A program made the position numbers and the translations under genes. A DNA stretch of 64,000 nt from Acidobacteriota bacterium (GTDB lineage: Bacteria > Acidobacteriota > Terriglobia > 2-12-FULL-54-10). Within the stretch, counting starts at the first letter, position 1; each line of letters starts with the position of its first letter. Positions 49,761 to 58,733 of this stretch are shown here, in pieces. The stretch is from contig JACPPJ010000029.1 of NCBI GenBank assembly GCA_016191085.1, positions 1 through 64,000 of the forward strand. Direction: 5' to 3'. Below the pieces are notes generated by a model. That model had not been told where the DNA came from, did no database searches, and worked only from the letters and a program-made list of their open reading frames with translations.

Positions 49761-49906
49761 TTTTGTATGCGCTGGCGAGCTTGTTTGAGAGATACAACCC
49801 GGCCCTCATCGGCGGCTTTGATGCCTCGATCAATGGCGGCTAGCGTCGCCTCGTCCTCTTTCTCGGTCATCGGAACCGGGTGATCTAGCTTGAGTTGTTC
49901 GGCCAT
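49724..49906 (-). CDS. Antitoxin partner of the ParE-like toxin
   Basis: 60 residues, acidic N-terminal half (DHPVPMTEKEDEATLAAIDRG) and a basic C-terminus (KQARQRIQKWLSKSSSPKTR). Motif DRGIKAADEGRVVSLKQAR is typical of antitoxins encoded before RelE/ParE toxins, which bind and neutralise the toxin and repress the operon. It precedes and overlaps the toxin gene, the standard order. Confidence 0.8.
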   Translation of the reverse strand: MAEQLKLDHPVPMTEKEDEATLAAIDRGIKAADEGRVVSLKQARQRIQKWLSKSSSPKTR

Positions 49907-49960
49907 ATTTCAATTTTGGGGCAAGCTGACAACGAATGCAACGGAAAAGCGGAGGCTCAC

Positions 49961-50467
49961 ATGGAACCAGGAACATCGGAAGGGACAGCACTGACGGCTC
50001 GGCTGGAAAGACTGGAAAAACAAAACCGCAGGATGAAGCAGATTGGAGCGTTGGCTTTGATTGTTATCGGCTCTGTTCTGCTGATGGGCCATGCTTCATC
50101 TAAACGGACCGTTGAGGCAAATGAATTTAAGTTGAAGGATAGCAGCGGTAAAGTGCGAGCCATTTTGGATGAAGACAGCCTTTCCTGGCTCGATACGAAC
50201 CAAAAGACCCGGCTCATGCTGGGCGTTTGGGGTGCCGGACCGCGCATTCTACTGCTCGATGAGAGCGAAAAAACGAGAGCAGAGCTATGGGCTACCGCAT
50301 CAGGAACACACCTCGATCTCTTCGATGCAAACCGACAGGCACGAGCTTTTATTGGAACCACCGATGCGAAAGGGACCCCGCCCGTTCTAAACCCGCCCGC
50401 TACCACGTATGCCCCTTCTGCGATTCTGCTCGGCACGGACGGGAAGATCGTCTGGAAGGCTCCATAG
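49961..50467 (+). CDS. Membrane-anchored repeat protein, function unknown
   Basis: 168 residues from the ATG at 49961, with GGAGG upstream. A short coiled coil (TARLERLEKQNRRMKQ) leads into one membrane helix (GALALIVIGSVLLMGHA, about 29-45). The periplasmic part consists of short repeating units of the type ANEFKLKDSSGKVRAIL, then TRLMLGVWGAGPRILLLDESEKTRAEL, HLDLFDANRQARAFI, each ending in a small charged turn; they would fold as a beta-solenoid or stack. Proteins of this plan are common in acidobacteria, but no function is known to me. The start codon of dnaE2 follows the stop after 14 bp, so the two are probably co-transcribed. Confidence 0.7.
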   Translation: MEPGTSEGTALTARLERLEKQNRRMKQIGALALIVIGSVLLMGHASSKRTVEANEFKLKDSSGKVRAILDEDSLSWLDTNQKTRLMLGVWGAGPRILLLDESEKTRAELWATASGTHLDLFDANRQARAFIGTTDAKGTPPVLNPPATTYAPSAILLGTDGKIVWKAP

Positions 50468-50481
50468 GTTAGGAAAGCTGC

Positions 50482-53400
50482 ATGGAACCGTTCGTCGAAC
50501 TCCATTGCCGTTCCGCTTTCAGCTTTCTGGAAGGCGCGTCTTTACCGGAAGAGCTGGCGACGTTTTGTGCGCGGATGGAGATGCCGGCCATGGCGCTGCT
50601 CGATCGCGATGGCGTTTACGGGGCGGCGCGCTTTCACCTCGCCGCCAAGAAGCTCGGGATTCGCGCGCATATCGGCGCGGAAGTCACGCTGCGCGACGGC
50701 AGCCGTCTGCCGCTGCTGGTGCAGAACCGCGCGGGATATCAGAACCTTTGTCGCCTGATTACGGCCACAAAGCTGCGGTCGAGCAAATACGCGAAAGGAT
50801 ATAGCAAGGCGGCATCATTCGAAGAACTGCAAGAGCACTCAGAAGGTCTGATTGCGCTGAGCGGTGGCGCAGACGGACCGCTCGCTACCGCTCTTAACAG
50901 ACCGCTCCCTTGCGGTCGCGGCTCTGATTCTGGATTGGACGCCGCTCTCGAAACGGCGAAGCGGCTGACGCACATCTTTGGACCGCAGAATGTCTATGCG
51001 GAACTGCAGCGGCACCTGAACCGCGAAGAGGAAGCGCGCAATCAGGCTGTCATCGAGATCGCGCGCCGCGCGAGATTGCCGCTGCTCGCCACCAACAACC
51101 CTTCGTACGCGCATCCCGAGCAGCGTCAGATTCTCGACGCCTTCACCTGTATTCGCAATAAGGTTCGCCTCCACACCGCCGGCCGGCTGCTGGAGCAGAA
51201 CTCCGAGCGCTATTTGAAAGCTCCGCGTGAGATGGAACGCCTGTTCGCCGATCTGCCGGAAGCGATCGCCAACACTGGTGAACTCTCTTCCCGCCTCGAA
51301 TTCACTCTGAACGATCTCGGCTATCAGTTCCCGCAATATCCGCTCCCGCCGGGTGAGACCATGATTTCGTTTCTTCGCGCGCGAACGCGGGAAGGCGCCC
51401 GCAAACGTTACGGCAATTTAAGCGACTCCTCTCCCACACGCCGTCAAATCGAGCGCGAACTCGATTTGATCGCCAAGCTCGATCTGGCCGGATATTTCCT
51501 CATCGTCTGGGACATCGTCGAGTTCTGCCGGCGCGAGGGAATTCTGGTGCAAGGGCGCGGCTCGGCTGCCAACAGCGCCGTTTGTTATTCGCTCGGAATC
51601 ACGGCGGTGGATCCCATTGCAATGGGGCTGCTGTTTGAGCGCTTTCTTTCCGAACAGCGCGGCGAGTGGCCCGACATTGACCTCGATCTTCCCAGCGGCG
51701 ATCAGCGCGAGCGCGTCATTCAATATGTTTATCAGCGCTACGGCGAGCGCGGCGCGGCCATGACGGCCAACGTCATTACATATCGCGGGCGCTCCGCCGC
51801 GCGCGAGATTGGCAAGGTTCTCGACTTTGACGAAGACACGGTCGGCCGGTTGGCCGGCTTGGTGCGGACGTGGGAATGGAACGATCCGAAGGATACGCCC
51901 GAGCGCCAGTTTCGCGATGCCGGTCTGGATTTGAGCCAGCCCCGTATCCAAAAATTCTTCCAGCTATATCTTGCGGTTCAGGATCTGCCGCGGCACTTGG
52001 GCCAGCATTCGGGCGGACTGGTGATGTGCCAAGGGCGGCTCGACTCGGTTGTGCCGCTGGAGCCGGCGACCATGCCCGGGCGTGTGGTGGTCCAGTGGGA
52101 CAAGGACGACTGCGCCGACATGGGCATGATCAAAGTGGATCTGCTGGGTCTCGGCATGATGGCGGTGCTGGAAGACTCGATCGATTTGATTCGCGACGAG
52201 TACGGAGAGGAAGTAGACCTGGCGCACCTCCCGCCAGATGACCCTGCGGTTTACAGTGCTTTGCAGCAGGCCGACACCATCGGCATGTTCCAGGTGGAGA
52301 GCCGCGCGCAGATGGCGTGCCTCCCGCGGCTCTGGCCCACGAAGTTTTACGACATCGTGGTGCAAGTGGGAATCATCCGTCCCGGCCCGATTGTGGGAAA
52401 TATGGTTCATCCATATCTAAAGCGCCGCCAGGGAAAAGAAGAACCGAATTGCATGCATCCGTCGCTCGAACCGGTGCTGCGCCGCACGCTCGGCGTTCCC
52501 TTGTTTCAAGAACAGTTGTTGCGCATGGCGATGATTGCCGCCGGCTTTACAGGCGGAGAAGCCGAGGAGTTGCGCCGCGCCTTTAGCCACAAACGTTCGG
52601 AAGAACGCATGAAGGAAATTGAAGCGAAGCTACGCCACGGCATGGACCGCAACGGCATCAGCGGCAAAGCCCAAGATCAGATCGTACAATCCATCTGTGC
52701 GTTCGCTCTTTACGGCTTTCCGGAATCGCACGCGGCAAGTTTTGCGCTGCTGGCATACGCCAGTGCATTCTTGAAGTGCCATTACCTGGCGGCGTTCACG
52801 GCGGCTCTGCTGAATAATCAGCCGATGGGCTTCTATCAGCCCGCAACCATCGTCAAAGACGCGCAGCGTCACGGGCTGCAAATTAAACCGATTGATGTGA
52901 CCCGCTCGGATTGGCTCTGCGCGGTGGAGGAATCGGGAATCGCGATTCGGGATTCGGGATTCGGGCCAGAAATTCGCGAAACCCACATCGAACTCCGAAT
53001 TCTGAATTCCGAACGGGCGTTGCGCCTTGGACTGCTGTACGTAAGAGGACTTAGGGAACAGACCGCCAGGGCCATCATTCAGGAACGGGGGAAACGCCCG
53101 TTCTCAGATATTGAAGATCTCACGCGCCGCGTACCGCAGATGCGCAAAGACGAGATCGAGCGGCTCGCCACGGTCGGCGCCCTGAATTTTATCGGAAGCC
53201 ACGGAGACGAGGGTAGCCACGGCGAACGTGTGTCTCGCCGTGGGTTTGTCATCGGTTCGCAATCCAAAAGCCCACGACGAAAAGATCATTCGTCGTGGCT
53301 GCCAAACGATCCGCAGTTCATTCACAGGCGTGAAGCGTTGTGGCAGGCGGAGAGCGCCGCGCGTCCGGCTGGTCCTCTTCTGCACGATGCCGCACCCACT

Positions 53401-53841
53401 GATTCATCCTGTCCTTTGCTGCCGATGAAATATGGCGAGCGGCTGGATGCGGATTTCAAAGGTACGGGGCTCAGCCTTGGGAGGCATGCCATGGCTCTCC
53501 GCCGGGCCGAGTTCGATCGCGCGGGCATCGTACGCGCAACGGATTTGCAACACATGTCCAACGGCAGGCGCGTTCGAATCGCCGGCAGCGTGATTGTCCG
53601 CCAGCGGCCCGGCACCGCCAAAGGATTTGTATTCTTGACTCTCGAGGATGAGACGGGAATTGCAAACGCCATCGTCACCCCCGATCTTTTCGAGAGCTGC
53701 CGGATGACGTTGGTAAACGAACCGTTTCTGCTGATTGAGGGAACACTCCAAAACGTGGACAACGTGGCCTCAGTTAAAGCACGGAATATACAGCCGCTGC
53801 ATATGAGCGAGCCGGCATCTACGTCACACGATTTTCACTGA
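50482..53841 (+). CDS. dnaE2: Error-prone DNA polymerase DnaE2
   Basis: 1119 residues. The PHP domain starts FVELHCRSAFSFLEGAS and includes MALLDRDGVYGAARFH. The polymerase palm carries PDIDLDLPSGDQRERV with catalytic D398 and D400, and WDKDDCADMGMIKVDLLGLGM. The fingers block is FSHKRSEERMKEIEAKL. The C-terminal OB domain contains IAGSVIVRQRPGTAKGFVFLTLEDETG. It lacks the tau-binding end of DnaE1, as expected for DnaE2. DnaE2 copies past damaged bases together with ImuA/ImuB. Three repeat-derived segments are inserted in frame (about residues 140-149, 816-845 and 911-941), each between conserved blocks, making it somewhat longer than most DnaE2 proteins. Confidence 0.95.
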   Translation: MEPFVELHCRSAFSFLEGASLPEELATFCARMEMPAMALLDRDGVYGAARFHLAAKKLGIRAHIGAEVTLRDGSRLPLLVQNRAGYQNLCRLITATKLRSSKYAKGYSKAASFEELQEHSEGLIALSGGADGPLATALNRPLPCGRGSDSGLDAALETAKRLTHIFGPQNVYAELQRHLNREEEARNQAVIEIARRARLPLLATNNPSYAHPEQRQILDAFTCIRNKVRLHTAGRLLEQNSERYLKAPREMERLFADLPEAIANTGELSSRLEFTLNDLGYQFPQYPLPPGETMISFLRARTREGARKRYGNLSDSSPTRRQIERELDLIAKLDLAGYFLIVWDIVEFCRREGILVQGRGSAANSAVCYSLGITAVDPIAMGLLFERFLSEQRGEWPDIDLDLPSGDQRERVIQYVYQRYGERGAAMTANVITYRGRSAAREIGKVLDFDEDTVGRLAGLVRTWEWNDPKDTPERQFRDAGLDLSQPRIQKFFQLYLAVQDLPRHLGQHSGGLVMCQGRLDSVVPLEPATMPGRVVVQWDKDDCADMGMIKVDLLGLGMMAVLEDSIDLIRDEYGEEVDLAHLPPDDPAVYSALQQADTIGMFQVESRAQMACLPRLWPTKFYDIVVQVGIIRPGPIVGNMVHPYLKRRQGKEEPNCMHPSLEPVLRRTLGVPLFQEQLLRMAMIAAGFTGGEAEELRRAFSHKRSEERMKEIEAKLRHGMDRNGISGKAQDQIVQSICAFALYGFPESHAASFALLAYASAFLKCHYLAAFTAALLNNQPMGFYQPATIVKDAQRHGLQIKPIDVTRSDWLCAVEESGIAIRDSGFGPEIRETHIELRILNSERALRLGLLYVRGLREQTARAIIQERGKRPFSDIEDLTRRVPQMRKDEIERLATVGALNFIGSHGDEGSHGERVSRRGFVIGSQSKSPRRKDHSSWLPNDPQFIHRREALWQAESAARPAGPLLHDAAPTDSSCPLLPMKYGERLDADFKGTGLSLGRHAMALRRAEFDRAGIVRATDLQHMSNGRRVRIAGSVIVRQRPGTAKGFVFLTLEDETGIANAIVTPDLFESCRMTLVNEPFLLIEGTLQNVDNVASVKARNIQPLHMSEPASTSHDFH
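50901..50927 (+). repeat. CCGCTCCCTTGCGGTCGCGG repeat inside dnaE2
   Basis: A short GC-rich repeat of a kind usually seen between genes, here in frame and encoding RPLPCGRGSDS in a loop of the PHP domain between GGADGPLATAL and the AALETAKRL helix. Confidence 0.5.
52929..53015 (+). repeat. GAATCGGGATTC-type repeat inside dnaE2
   Basis: GGAATCGGGAATCGCGATTC and GGGATTCGGGATTCGGG are followed by GAATTCTGAATTCCGAAC. It is the same repeat type as 4673-4745, in frame, encoding SGIAIRDSGFGPEIRETHIE then LRILNSE. It separates the blocks RSDWLCAVE and RALRLGLLYVRGL. Confidence 0.7.
53212..53303 (-). repeat. CCACGACGAA double-hairpin repeat inside dnaE2
   Basis: Full 92-bp copy, reverse to that at 19993-20080: GTAGCCACGGCGA...TCGCCGTGGG, linker, CCCACGACGAA...TTCGTCGTGGC. 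It is in frame and encodes about 31 residues between TVGALNFIG and HRREALW. Confidence 0.85.
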
Positions 53842-53982
53842 ACCGGACCACGGCATCGCACATTGGTTACGGGCGGGAAGCCTGCGGCAGAAATAATCCG
53901 CGGCTACTCCCCTACGACGGGCCAGGACGCCTGTCGCTACAGTGCTGCTGCACACAACAAATTAGAAAACGTGTATCGGCCT

Positions 53983-54660
53983 CTACGCCGCGCGCGCCAG
54001 CCCTATCAGGCGTGACAGTTCCCTATTCGAGATTCCCCGCGTCAGCAAAGCGGCACCAATGGCGCTCGCACCGGCGCCCAATACGTTTCGATGCGTCAAA
54101 CCATAGACGGCCAGCGCGCCTCCCGTCGCACCCATCAGAAAGCGTCCCGCTGGCGACCAATTCGCACGGCCGTCTTCACCGTTCGCACTACGCCGTCGCC
54201 CTCCTTGCAGGGAGGGGATACTTTCCGACCTGGTGTGAACCTCCAGCCGGTTGCGGACATGCATGACGCCGCGCATGGCGGATATGCCACGCACTACGCG
54301 TTCCACCTCGTCGGACAAAACCGCGCCGTTCAACGTGATTTCTCCATCGTCCGCAGTTGCCGATATGGCGTGCGGATGCGAAGAGAGCCGTCCGAGCTTC
54401 GATTCCACCCGCGCTTGCAAGATTTGGTCCGGAACTTCTGCCTTCGAAAATAGCGAGCGAGTTTCTGCCACAATGCCTGCGGCACGATTCTTCACATCAC
54501 GCGCCGCCGTGCGGATGTCATCATCCAAATCTCTGACCGTACTCACCGTCTTGTCTTTAATCAGGGCACGGCGTCTGCGCCCGCGGTCGGGGTCCAGGAA
54601 ATACATCATGCCGGCTCCGACGCCCACTCCGCCTGCAAACGCAATCGCTTTATTCATCAT
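53983..54660 (-). CDS. BON-domain protein with YtxH-like N-terminus
   Basis: 225 residues. The N-terminus AIAFAGGVGVGAGMMYFLDPDRGRRRRA is a YtxH-type glycine-rich membrane segment. A helical stalk (about 35-75) follows, then a BON domain (about 78-142: DQILQARVESKLGRL, ITLNGAVLSDEVERVVRGISAMRGVMHVRNRLEVH). After a charged linker comes a second pair of membrane segments (FLMGATGGALAVYGLT, VLGAGASAIGAALLT). BON domains attach proteins to membranes or carry hydrophobic ligands. It probably has a stress or envelope role. It converges with dnaE2 and follows the hsp20 gene by 85 bp. Confidence 0.83.
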   Translation of the reverse strand: MMNKAIAFAGGVGVGAGMMYFLDPDRGRRRRALIKDKTVSTVRDLDDDIRTAARDVKNRAAGIVAETRSLFSKAEVPDQILQARVESKLGRLSSHPHAISATADDGEITLNGAVLSDEVERVVRGISAMRGVMHVRNRLEVHTRSESIPSLQGGRRRSANGEDGRANWSPAGRFLMGATGGALAVYGLTHRNVLGAGASAIGAALLTRGISNRELSRLIGLARAA

Positions 54661-54745
54661 GCCTCCTCAAACGTCTTGGCCTTTCTAGCACGAGCGGCGG
54701 CCCTCGCCATAACCACGCCGCCGCTTCAAAACAATCTGCTGCAAG

Positions 54746-55330
54746 CTACGCCGCTTGCGCCTTCTTGCCCTCCCCTTCTCCAGTGATTGGAATTTGCCGA
54801 GACTTGCGGGCAGACTCAGGCACGGGAATGACGACTTCCAAAATGCCGTTTCTGAACTCCGCCTTGGCATCGTCAATTCTTGCTTCCGGGGGAAGCGGAA
54901 CACTTCGGTAGAAGGTGCCGTAACTGCGCTCGGAGTGATAGTATCCTTCGCGCTTTTCTTCGTGTTCATGTTTGCGCTCGCCTTGGATGACGAGACTGTC
55001 TTCAGTCACTTCAACCTTCACGTCGTCCTTGTTGATGCCTGGCAGTTCGGCGCAAACCTTGATCTTATCGTCAAGCTGAAAGACCTCGATGGGCGGCATC
55101 CACACAGCGGACTCCTCTCTGCCGCCGTGCGCTGTCACGCTCGAAAACATCCGGTCCATGTCCTCCGTCAAACGCCTCATCAGCGTGAAGGGGCTGGTTG
55201 AGAAAAATTCCCTGGGCGTAAGCGACAGTAATGATGGGAACGCCTCGCCGCGTCGCTGCAGACCGCGTTGCGATTGCTGCTCGCGCTCACGCTCGCCTGT
55301 TTGCTGTTTGCTGACTTTCACGTCTGCCAT
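54746..55330 (-). CDS. hsp20: Small heat-shock protein, Hsp20/alpha-crystallin
   Basis: 194 residues. The alpha-crystallin domain (about 78-180) includes VWMPPIEVFQLDDKIKVCAELPG, VKVEVTEDSLVIQGERK, YHSERSYGTFYRSVPLP and FRNGILEVVIP with the conserved GIL. The N-terminal arm is long and glutamine/arginine-rich (EREREQQSQRG), and the tail carries RQIPIT, an I-x-I/V-like oligomerisation motif. These chaperones hold unfolding proteins without ATP. An AGGAGG lies 7 bp before the ATG. It heads a stress gene group read leftward. Confidence 0.95.
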   Translation of the reverse strand: MADVKVSKQQTGEREREQQSQRGLQRRGEAFPSLLSLTPREFFSTSPFTLMRRLTEDMDRMFSSVTAHGGREESAVWMPPIEVFQLDDKIKVCAELPGINKDDVKVEVTEDSLVIQGERKHEHEEKREGYYHSERSYGTFYRSVPLPPEARIDDAKAEFRNGILEVVIPVPESARKSRQIPITGEGEGKKAQAA

Positions 55331-55522
55331 GGTGTCCTCCTTACTTAGGATGATGATGACTGTTAGGTGTTATTAGGCCGCTGAGATTGAGGGTGGCGAG
55401 GCCACTGGAGGACCGCGGCCCGCACACCAGCAGTCTAACGGTGCCACAGCGATATTGGGGTACTTTGCCATACCTTGACGGGGGCGTGAATGATTGGCAG
55501 GACAAACTACGTCCCGCCGATG

Positions 55523-56221
55523 TCAGGACTCTTTCTTACCTGCTAGCCTGAGGTGAGTCACAAACCAATCGCTGGCCAACTCCGACACTCGTTCTAAAGC
55601 TCCCGGTTCTTCAAAAAGATGCGTAGCGCCGGGAACAATCTCCAGCTTCTTCTCGCAACGGAGTTGCTCCAGCGCGATACGGTTCAAATGAATGACGGGC
55701 GAATCATTCCCGCCGACGATGAGCAGCGTGGGAGCTGTTACGCGCTTCAGCGCGTCGCCTGCCAAATCGGGGCGGCCTCCCCGCGAGACTACGGCAGTAA
55801 TGACGTGTGGCCGTTCGGCGGCCGCGGCCAAAGCAGCGGCCGCGCCGGTACTAGCCCCAAAGACGCCAACGGGAAGATTTTGCGTCAACGGGTAAGTGCC
55901 AAGCCAATCGGCCGCCGCGATCACGCGTTCAACCAGCAGCGAGATGTCGAACCGTAGTTCGGCCGTGCGCAGGTCCGTTTGCTCTTCCTGCGCTGTGAGC
56001 AGGTCCATCAATAGCGTAGCCAGCCTATCGTCCTGAAGCGTCTGAGCGACATAGCGGTTACGCGGGCTATGGCGGCTGCTGCCGCTCCCGTGAGCGAACA
56101 GCACCACGCCCGTGACGCCTTCCGCCGCGTCCAACTCACCCGGCAGGTCTGCATCTCCACAGGGGATCGAGACAGCATGGCTCGCCGACTGGGCGAGCCT
56201 GACTTTCCGGCGCGCGTTCAT
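55523..56221 (-). CDS. Alpha/beta hydrolase, dienelactone-hydrolase-like
   Basis: 232 residues with the alpha/beta-hydrolase core. An oxyanion-hole region VVLFAHGSGSSRHSPRN is followed by the nucleophile elbow VGVFGASTGAAAA (S124), the acid LLIVGGNDSPVI and the histidine VPGATHLFEEPGALE. In many bacteria this hydrolase is fused to a phosphoribosyltransferase. Here the two are separate genes flanking a DUF5335 gene, which supports a shared pathway. Its start overlaps the stop of the DUF5335 gene by 4 bp (ATGA-type). Substrate unknown. Confidence 0.85.
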   Translation of the reverse strand: MNARRKVRLAQSASHAVSIPCGDADLPGELDAAEGVTGVVLFAHGSGSSRHSPRNRYVAQTLQDDRLATLLMDLLTAQEEQTDLRTAELRFDISLLVERVIAAADWLGTYPLTQNLPVGVFGASTGAAAALAAAAERPHVITAVVSRGGRPDLAGDALKRVTAPTLLIVGGNDSPVIHLNRIALEQLRCEKKLEIVPGATHLFEEPGALERVSELASDWFVTHLRLAGKKES

Positions 56222-56592
56222 GGTATTACCCCGTCGAGCATCTCGGGTTTGTTCGAGGACCTGAAATGCAACAGCGTGGTGACGCCGTCGCGCGATTCAA
56301 TCGCCAGTGCCTCGTCAATCCCATCGTTGGTTTGTTTGAGGCGCACATACTGCGGATCGGAAATGATATGAGTCAGGCAATGCTGGCCTGACTCGCCCAA
56401 TATGATCGAGATCGACCGCTCGGTGTCTTTCAAGTCCGCGGAGATGCCCACGAGCGGACTGTCCCGGGCTTCCAGCTCAGCACCGATCTCATTGCTGAGG
56501 ACCTCGACGGTCGCTCGCCACCCCTGATGACGCCGGCTGAACTGATCGAAAAATCCAGTCCAGTCGTGCAGGGGAATTTCTTGCGTGGGCAT
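56218..56592 (-). CDS. DUF5335-like protein, 124 aa
   Basis: 124 residues, soluble, mixed alpha/beta. The N-terminus EIPLHDWTGFFDQFSRRHQGW, then VEVLSNEIGAELEARDSPLVGISAD and the C-terminal beta-hairpin DGVTTLLHFRS resemble the DUF5335 family, proteins of unknown role found with BON and heat-shock genes in acidobacteria. It sits 15 bp after the phosphoribosyltransferase gene and overlaps the hydrolase gene, so it is in the same operon. Confidence 0.7.
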   Translation of the reverse strand: MPTQEIPLHDWTGFFDQFSRRHQGWRATVEVLSNEIGAELEARDSPLVGISADLKDTERSISIILGESGQHCLTHIISDPQYVRLKQTNDGIDEALAIESRDGVTTLLHFRSSNKPEMLDGVIP

Positions 56593-56606
56593 GGTTCCTC
56601 CTTACG

Positions 56607-57314
56607 TTAAGGTCGAGAATAGTGCTCAGTCGGACGGCCGATCTCGAGGGCTGCTTTGTTGAGCAATTCGCATATATCGTCGTCCGTTACCTGGGAGAAA
56701 TCTTCGTACCACATGCCGACCGCATAGAACTGCTCGGGGGTGCGGGCGCAAACAAGATCATCCACTTCACCGCGCAGTTCATCGCAAGTGGCGCGCGCTC
56801 CGACCGGCACGGCAACTACGATGTCGTGAGGCCCGCGGCTTCGGAGTGCCTCCACGGCAACGCGCATACTTGCGCCTGTCGCTAAACCGTCGTCCACCAG
56901 TATCAACGTCCTCCCGCTGACTTGAGTCGCTGGCCGGCCATTCCGATAGAGCCGCTCCCGCCGCTCCAGTTCACGAGACTCGTGTTGCATGACCGTTTCG
57001 ATCTCATCCTCTCCGATGCCAAGGGCGGTGATGACTTGGCGATTCAACACACGCATACCACCGCTGGCGATGGCTCCCATCGCCAGTTCTTTCTGTCCCG
57101 GTACTCCAAGCTTGCGCACAAGAAGAATGTCGAGCGGAGCGTGGAGCGCTTTGGCTACCTCATACGCGACCGGCACGCCGCCGCGGGGCAATCCGAGTAC
57201 AAGCACACCGGGGCGGTCAACGTACAATTTGAGATGCGAGGCCAACACCTGCCCTGCATGGCTGCGATTACGAAACGGGACCAGTGGCGTATCGGAATGG
57301 AATTGAGCGTTCAT
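56607..57314 (-). CDS. Phosphoribosyltransferase-domain protein
   Basis: 235 residues. The PRPP-binding loop is TLILVDDGLATGASMRVAVEAL (about 136-157). The first part has GVLVLGLPRGGVPVAYEVAKAL and the PPi-loop region VRKLGVPGQKELAMGAIASGG. The C-terminal CDELRGEVDDLVCARTPEQFYAVGMWYEDFSQVTDDD is typical of this stress-associated PRTase subgroup, which is often fused to an alpha/beta hydrolase like the one two genes downstream. Substrate unknown. First gene of a three-gene operon. Confidence 0.9.
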   Translation of the reverse strand: MNAQFHSDTPLVPFRNRSHAGQVLASHLKLYVDRPGVLVLGLPRGGVPVAYEVAKALHAPLDILLVRKLGVPGQKELAMGAIASGGMRVLNRQVITALGIGEDEIETVMQHESRELERRERLYRNGRPATQVSGRTLILVDDGLATGASMRVAVEALRSRGPHDIVVAVPVGARATCDELRGEVDDLVCARTPEQFYAVGMWYEDFSQVTDDDICELLNKAALEIGRPTEHYSRP

Positions 57315-57422
57315 GCGACAACAAATACGGAATCTCCGGAGGCAAACGAAAATACAGCCTACCCAATAAATACTCGAAGGAGCGATTCCGTCGAAGTGAC
57401 GGAGATCACACCCGTCCGTATG

Positions 57423-58580
57423 TCAATACCTAAACACGGCCGCCGCGACCGAATACTCCGGCATCTCCTCAGGCGCCATCGCGTATACCGCGCCATCATG
57501 CAAGATGGTCTGAATTGCGATCAGATTCAGCAGGTCTTCGTCACCGGGCTGGCGCTCGTCATGACCAATCAATTCATCCTGCTCGAAGTTATATCTTCCC
57601 CAGCGTTGTACATTCAGTGGAAGAATTACAGACAGGATGCGCCCCTGGTGAGCGGCCAGCAATGTTTCTTTCAGCAAATTCGAAACTCGCGGCGAACCGG
57701 CGAGTTCGTTATAGCTTGCGAGTGCCTGATTCCGCGCCTGCTCGAAATGCGGGCGCAGAACGTTCCATGCAGCGCGGTGCAGTTCAAGCTCGCGGAGCAG
57801 GTCTGGATTGCCCTCGATTACACCAGGGATCAGGTGGTTATACGTGTTGGCGCGGCGATATACCGAAGCCGCCTCCTGGACTGCCGCAATCACCAGAGGC
57901 GCCGTCTCAGAACGCAGAAGCCGGTGCAAGCCTCTGTCAATGAGCTGGCAGTAGTTGAGGAGCTTCGCTTCTGAGTCGTCCAAGCCTCCGCCCTGGCCGT
58001 GGAAGACTCCCACTTCCTTCTTTTTAGCGGATGGATATCCACCGCCACTATGTACATTGTATAAACCTTCATGAACCTCGTACTTCATCATCTCGCGCAT
58101 ACTACGTGGTATGCCGTCAAGTTCGATCGTGCTCAGTGAGTAGTCGCTGCCTTCGAACACCCTAACCTGCTTCTTGCTGAAGGCCAGCAGGTAAAAGCGG
58201 CCTCCCGCCGTGAACAGAGGAAGCAAGGGCTGGATCTGGAAGCGCTCTTCCACGGATAGGAATTCGTGGAAGTTCAGGGGCAATCGTAAGTATTGGAAGA
58301 ACCCGGGAGCGAGAAACAGCGCGAGACCGTCGCTCTGGTACCGCCAGAATCCGGCTCGAGCCTGCAACTGCTGTGCCGGAGCGAGCAACTCGCCCGCTTT
58401 CAGTTTCCGTATGCCGTTCCTCATCAACTCGGCTTCAGCTTCCCGCAGCAGGTTCTTCAGCCGGACCGAATCCTGCTGGATCTCTTTTCCGGCCCGATGG
58501 GTGGGTAGAAATATTGACACGCAAAAATGGTTCCGGGCGACAGAAAGGAATTCGAGGTGCTCTCGGGTGACTATATCCAT
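57423..58580 (-). CDS. Bacterial release-factor-like protein (baeRF group)
   Basis: 385 residues from the ATG at 58580; the frame continues to 58718 but that part is Arg/Pro/His-rich and doubtful. The start region HLEFLSVARNHFCVSIFLPTHRAGKEIQQDSVRLKNLL is typical of the baeRF proteins, which resemble domains of archaeo-eukaryotic eRF1. Middle and C-terminal eRF1-like domains contain RFYLLAFSKKQVRVFEG, VIAAVQEAASVYRRANTYNHL and VQRWGRYN. Their role is unproven; suggestions include ribosome rescue or RNA cleavage under stress. It lies 108 bp upstream of the phosphoribosyltransferase operon on the same strand. Confidence 0.78.
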   Translation of the reverse strand: MDIVTREHLEFLSVARNHFCVSIFLPTHRAGKEIQQDSVRLKNLLREAEAELMRNGIRKLKAGELLAPAQQLQARAGFWRYQSDGLALFLAPGFFQYLRLPLNFHEFLSVEERFQIQPLLPLFTAGGRFYLLAFSKKQVRVFEGSDYSLSTIELDGIPRSMREMMKYEVHEGLYNVHSGGGYPSAKKKEVGVFHGQGGGLDDSEAKLLNYCQLIDRGLHRLLRSETAPLVIAAVQEAASVYRRANTYNHLIPGVIEGNPDLLRELELHRAAWNVLRPHFEQARNQALASYNELAGSPRVSNLLKETLLAAHQGRILSVILPLNVQRWGRYNFEQDELIGHDERQPGDEDLLNLIAIQTILHDGAVYAMAPEEMPEYSVAAAVFRY

Positions 58581-58733
58581 GACAAGGTATTCGGAACGAA
58601 TTACGCCCGGCAACCCGCTAGGCGTTGCTTTTCTTTGATGACGGTGAAGAGGCGTTTGGGGGCAACTACGGCCCATTCGCAAACAGGCCATTCCTGAAGA
58701 ACGGCCTGTGAAAATCATTACTCGGGAGTTGAA

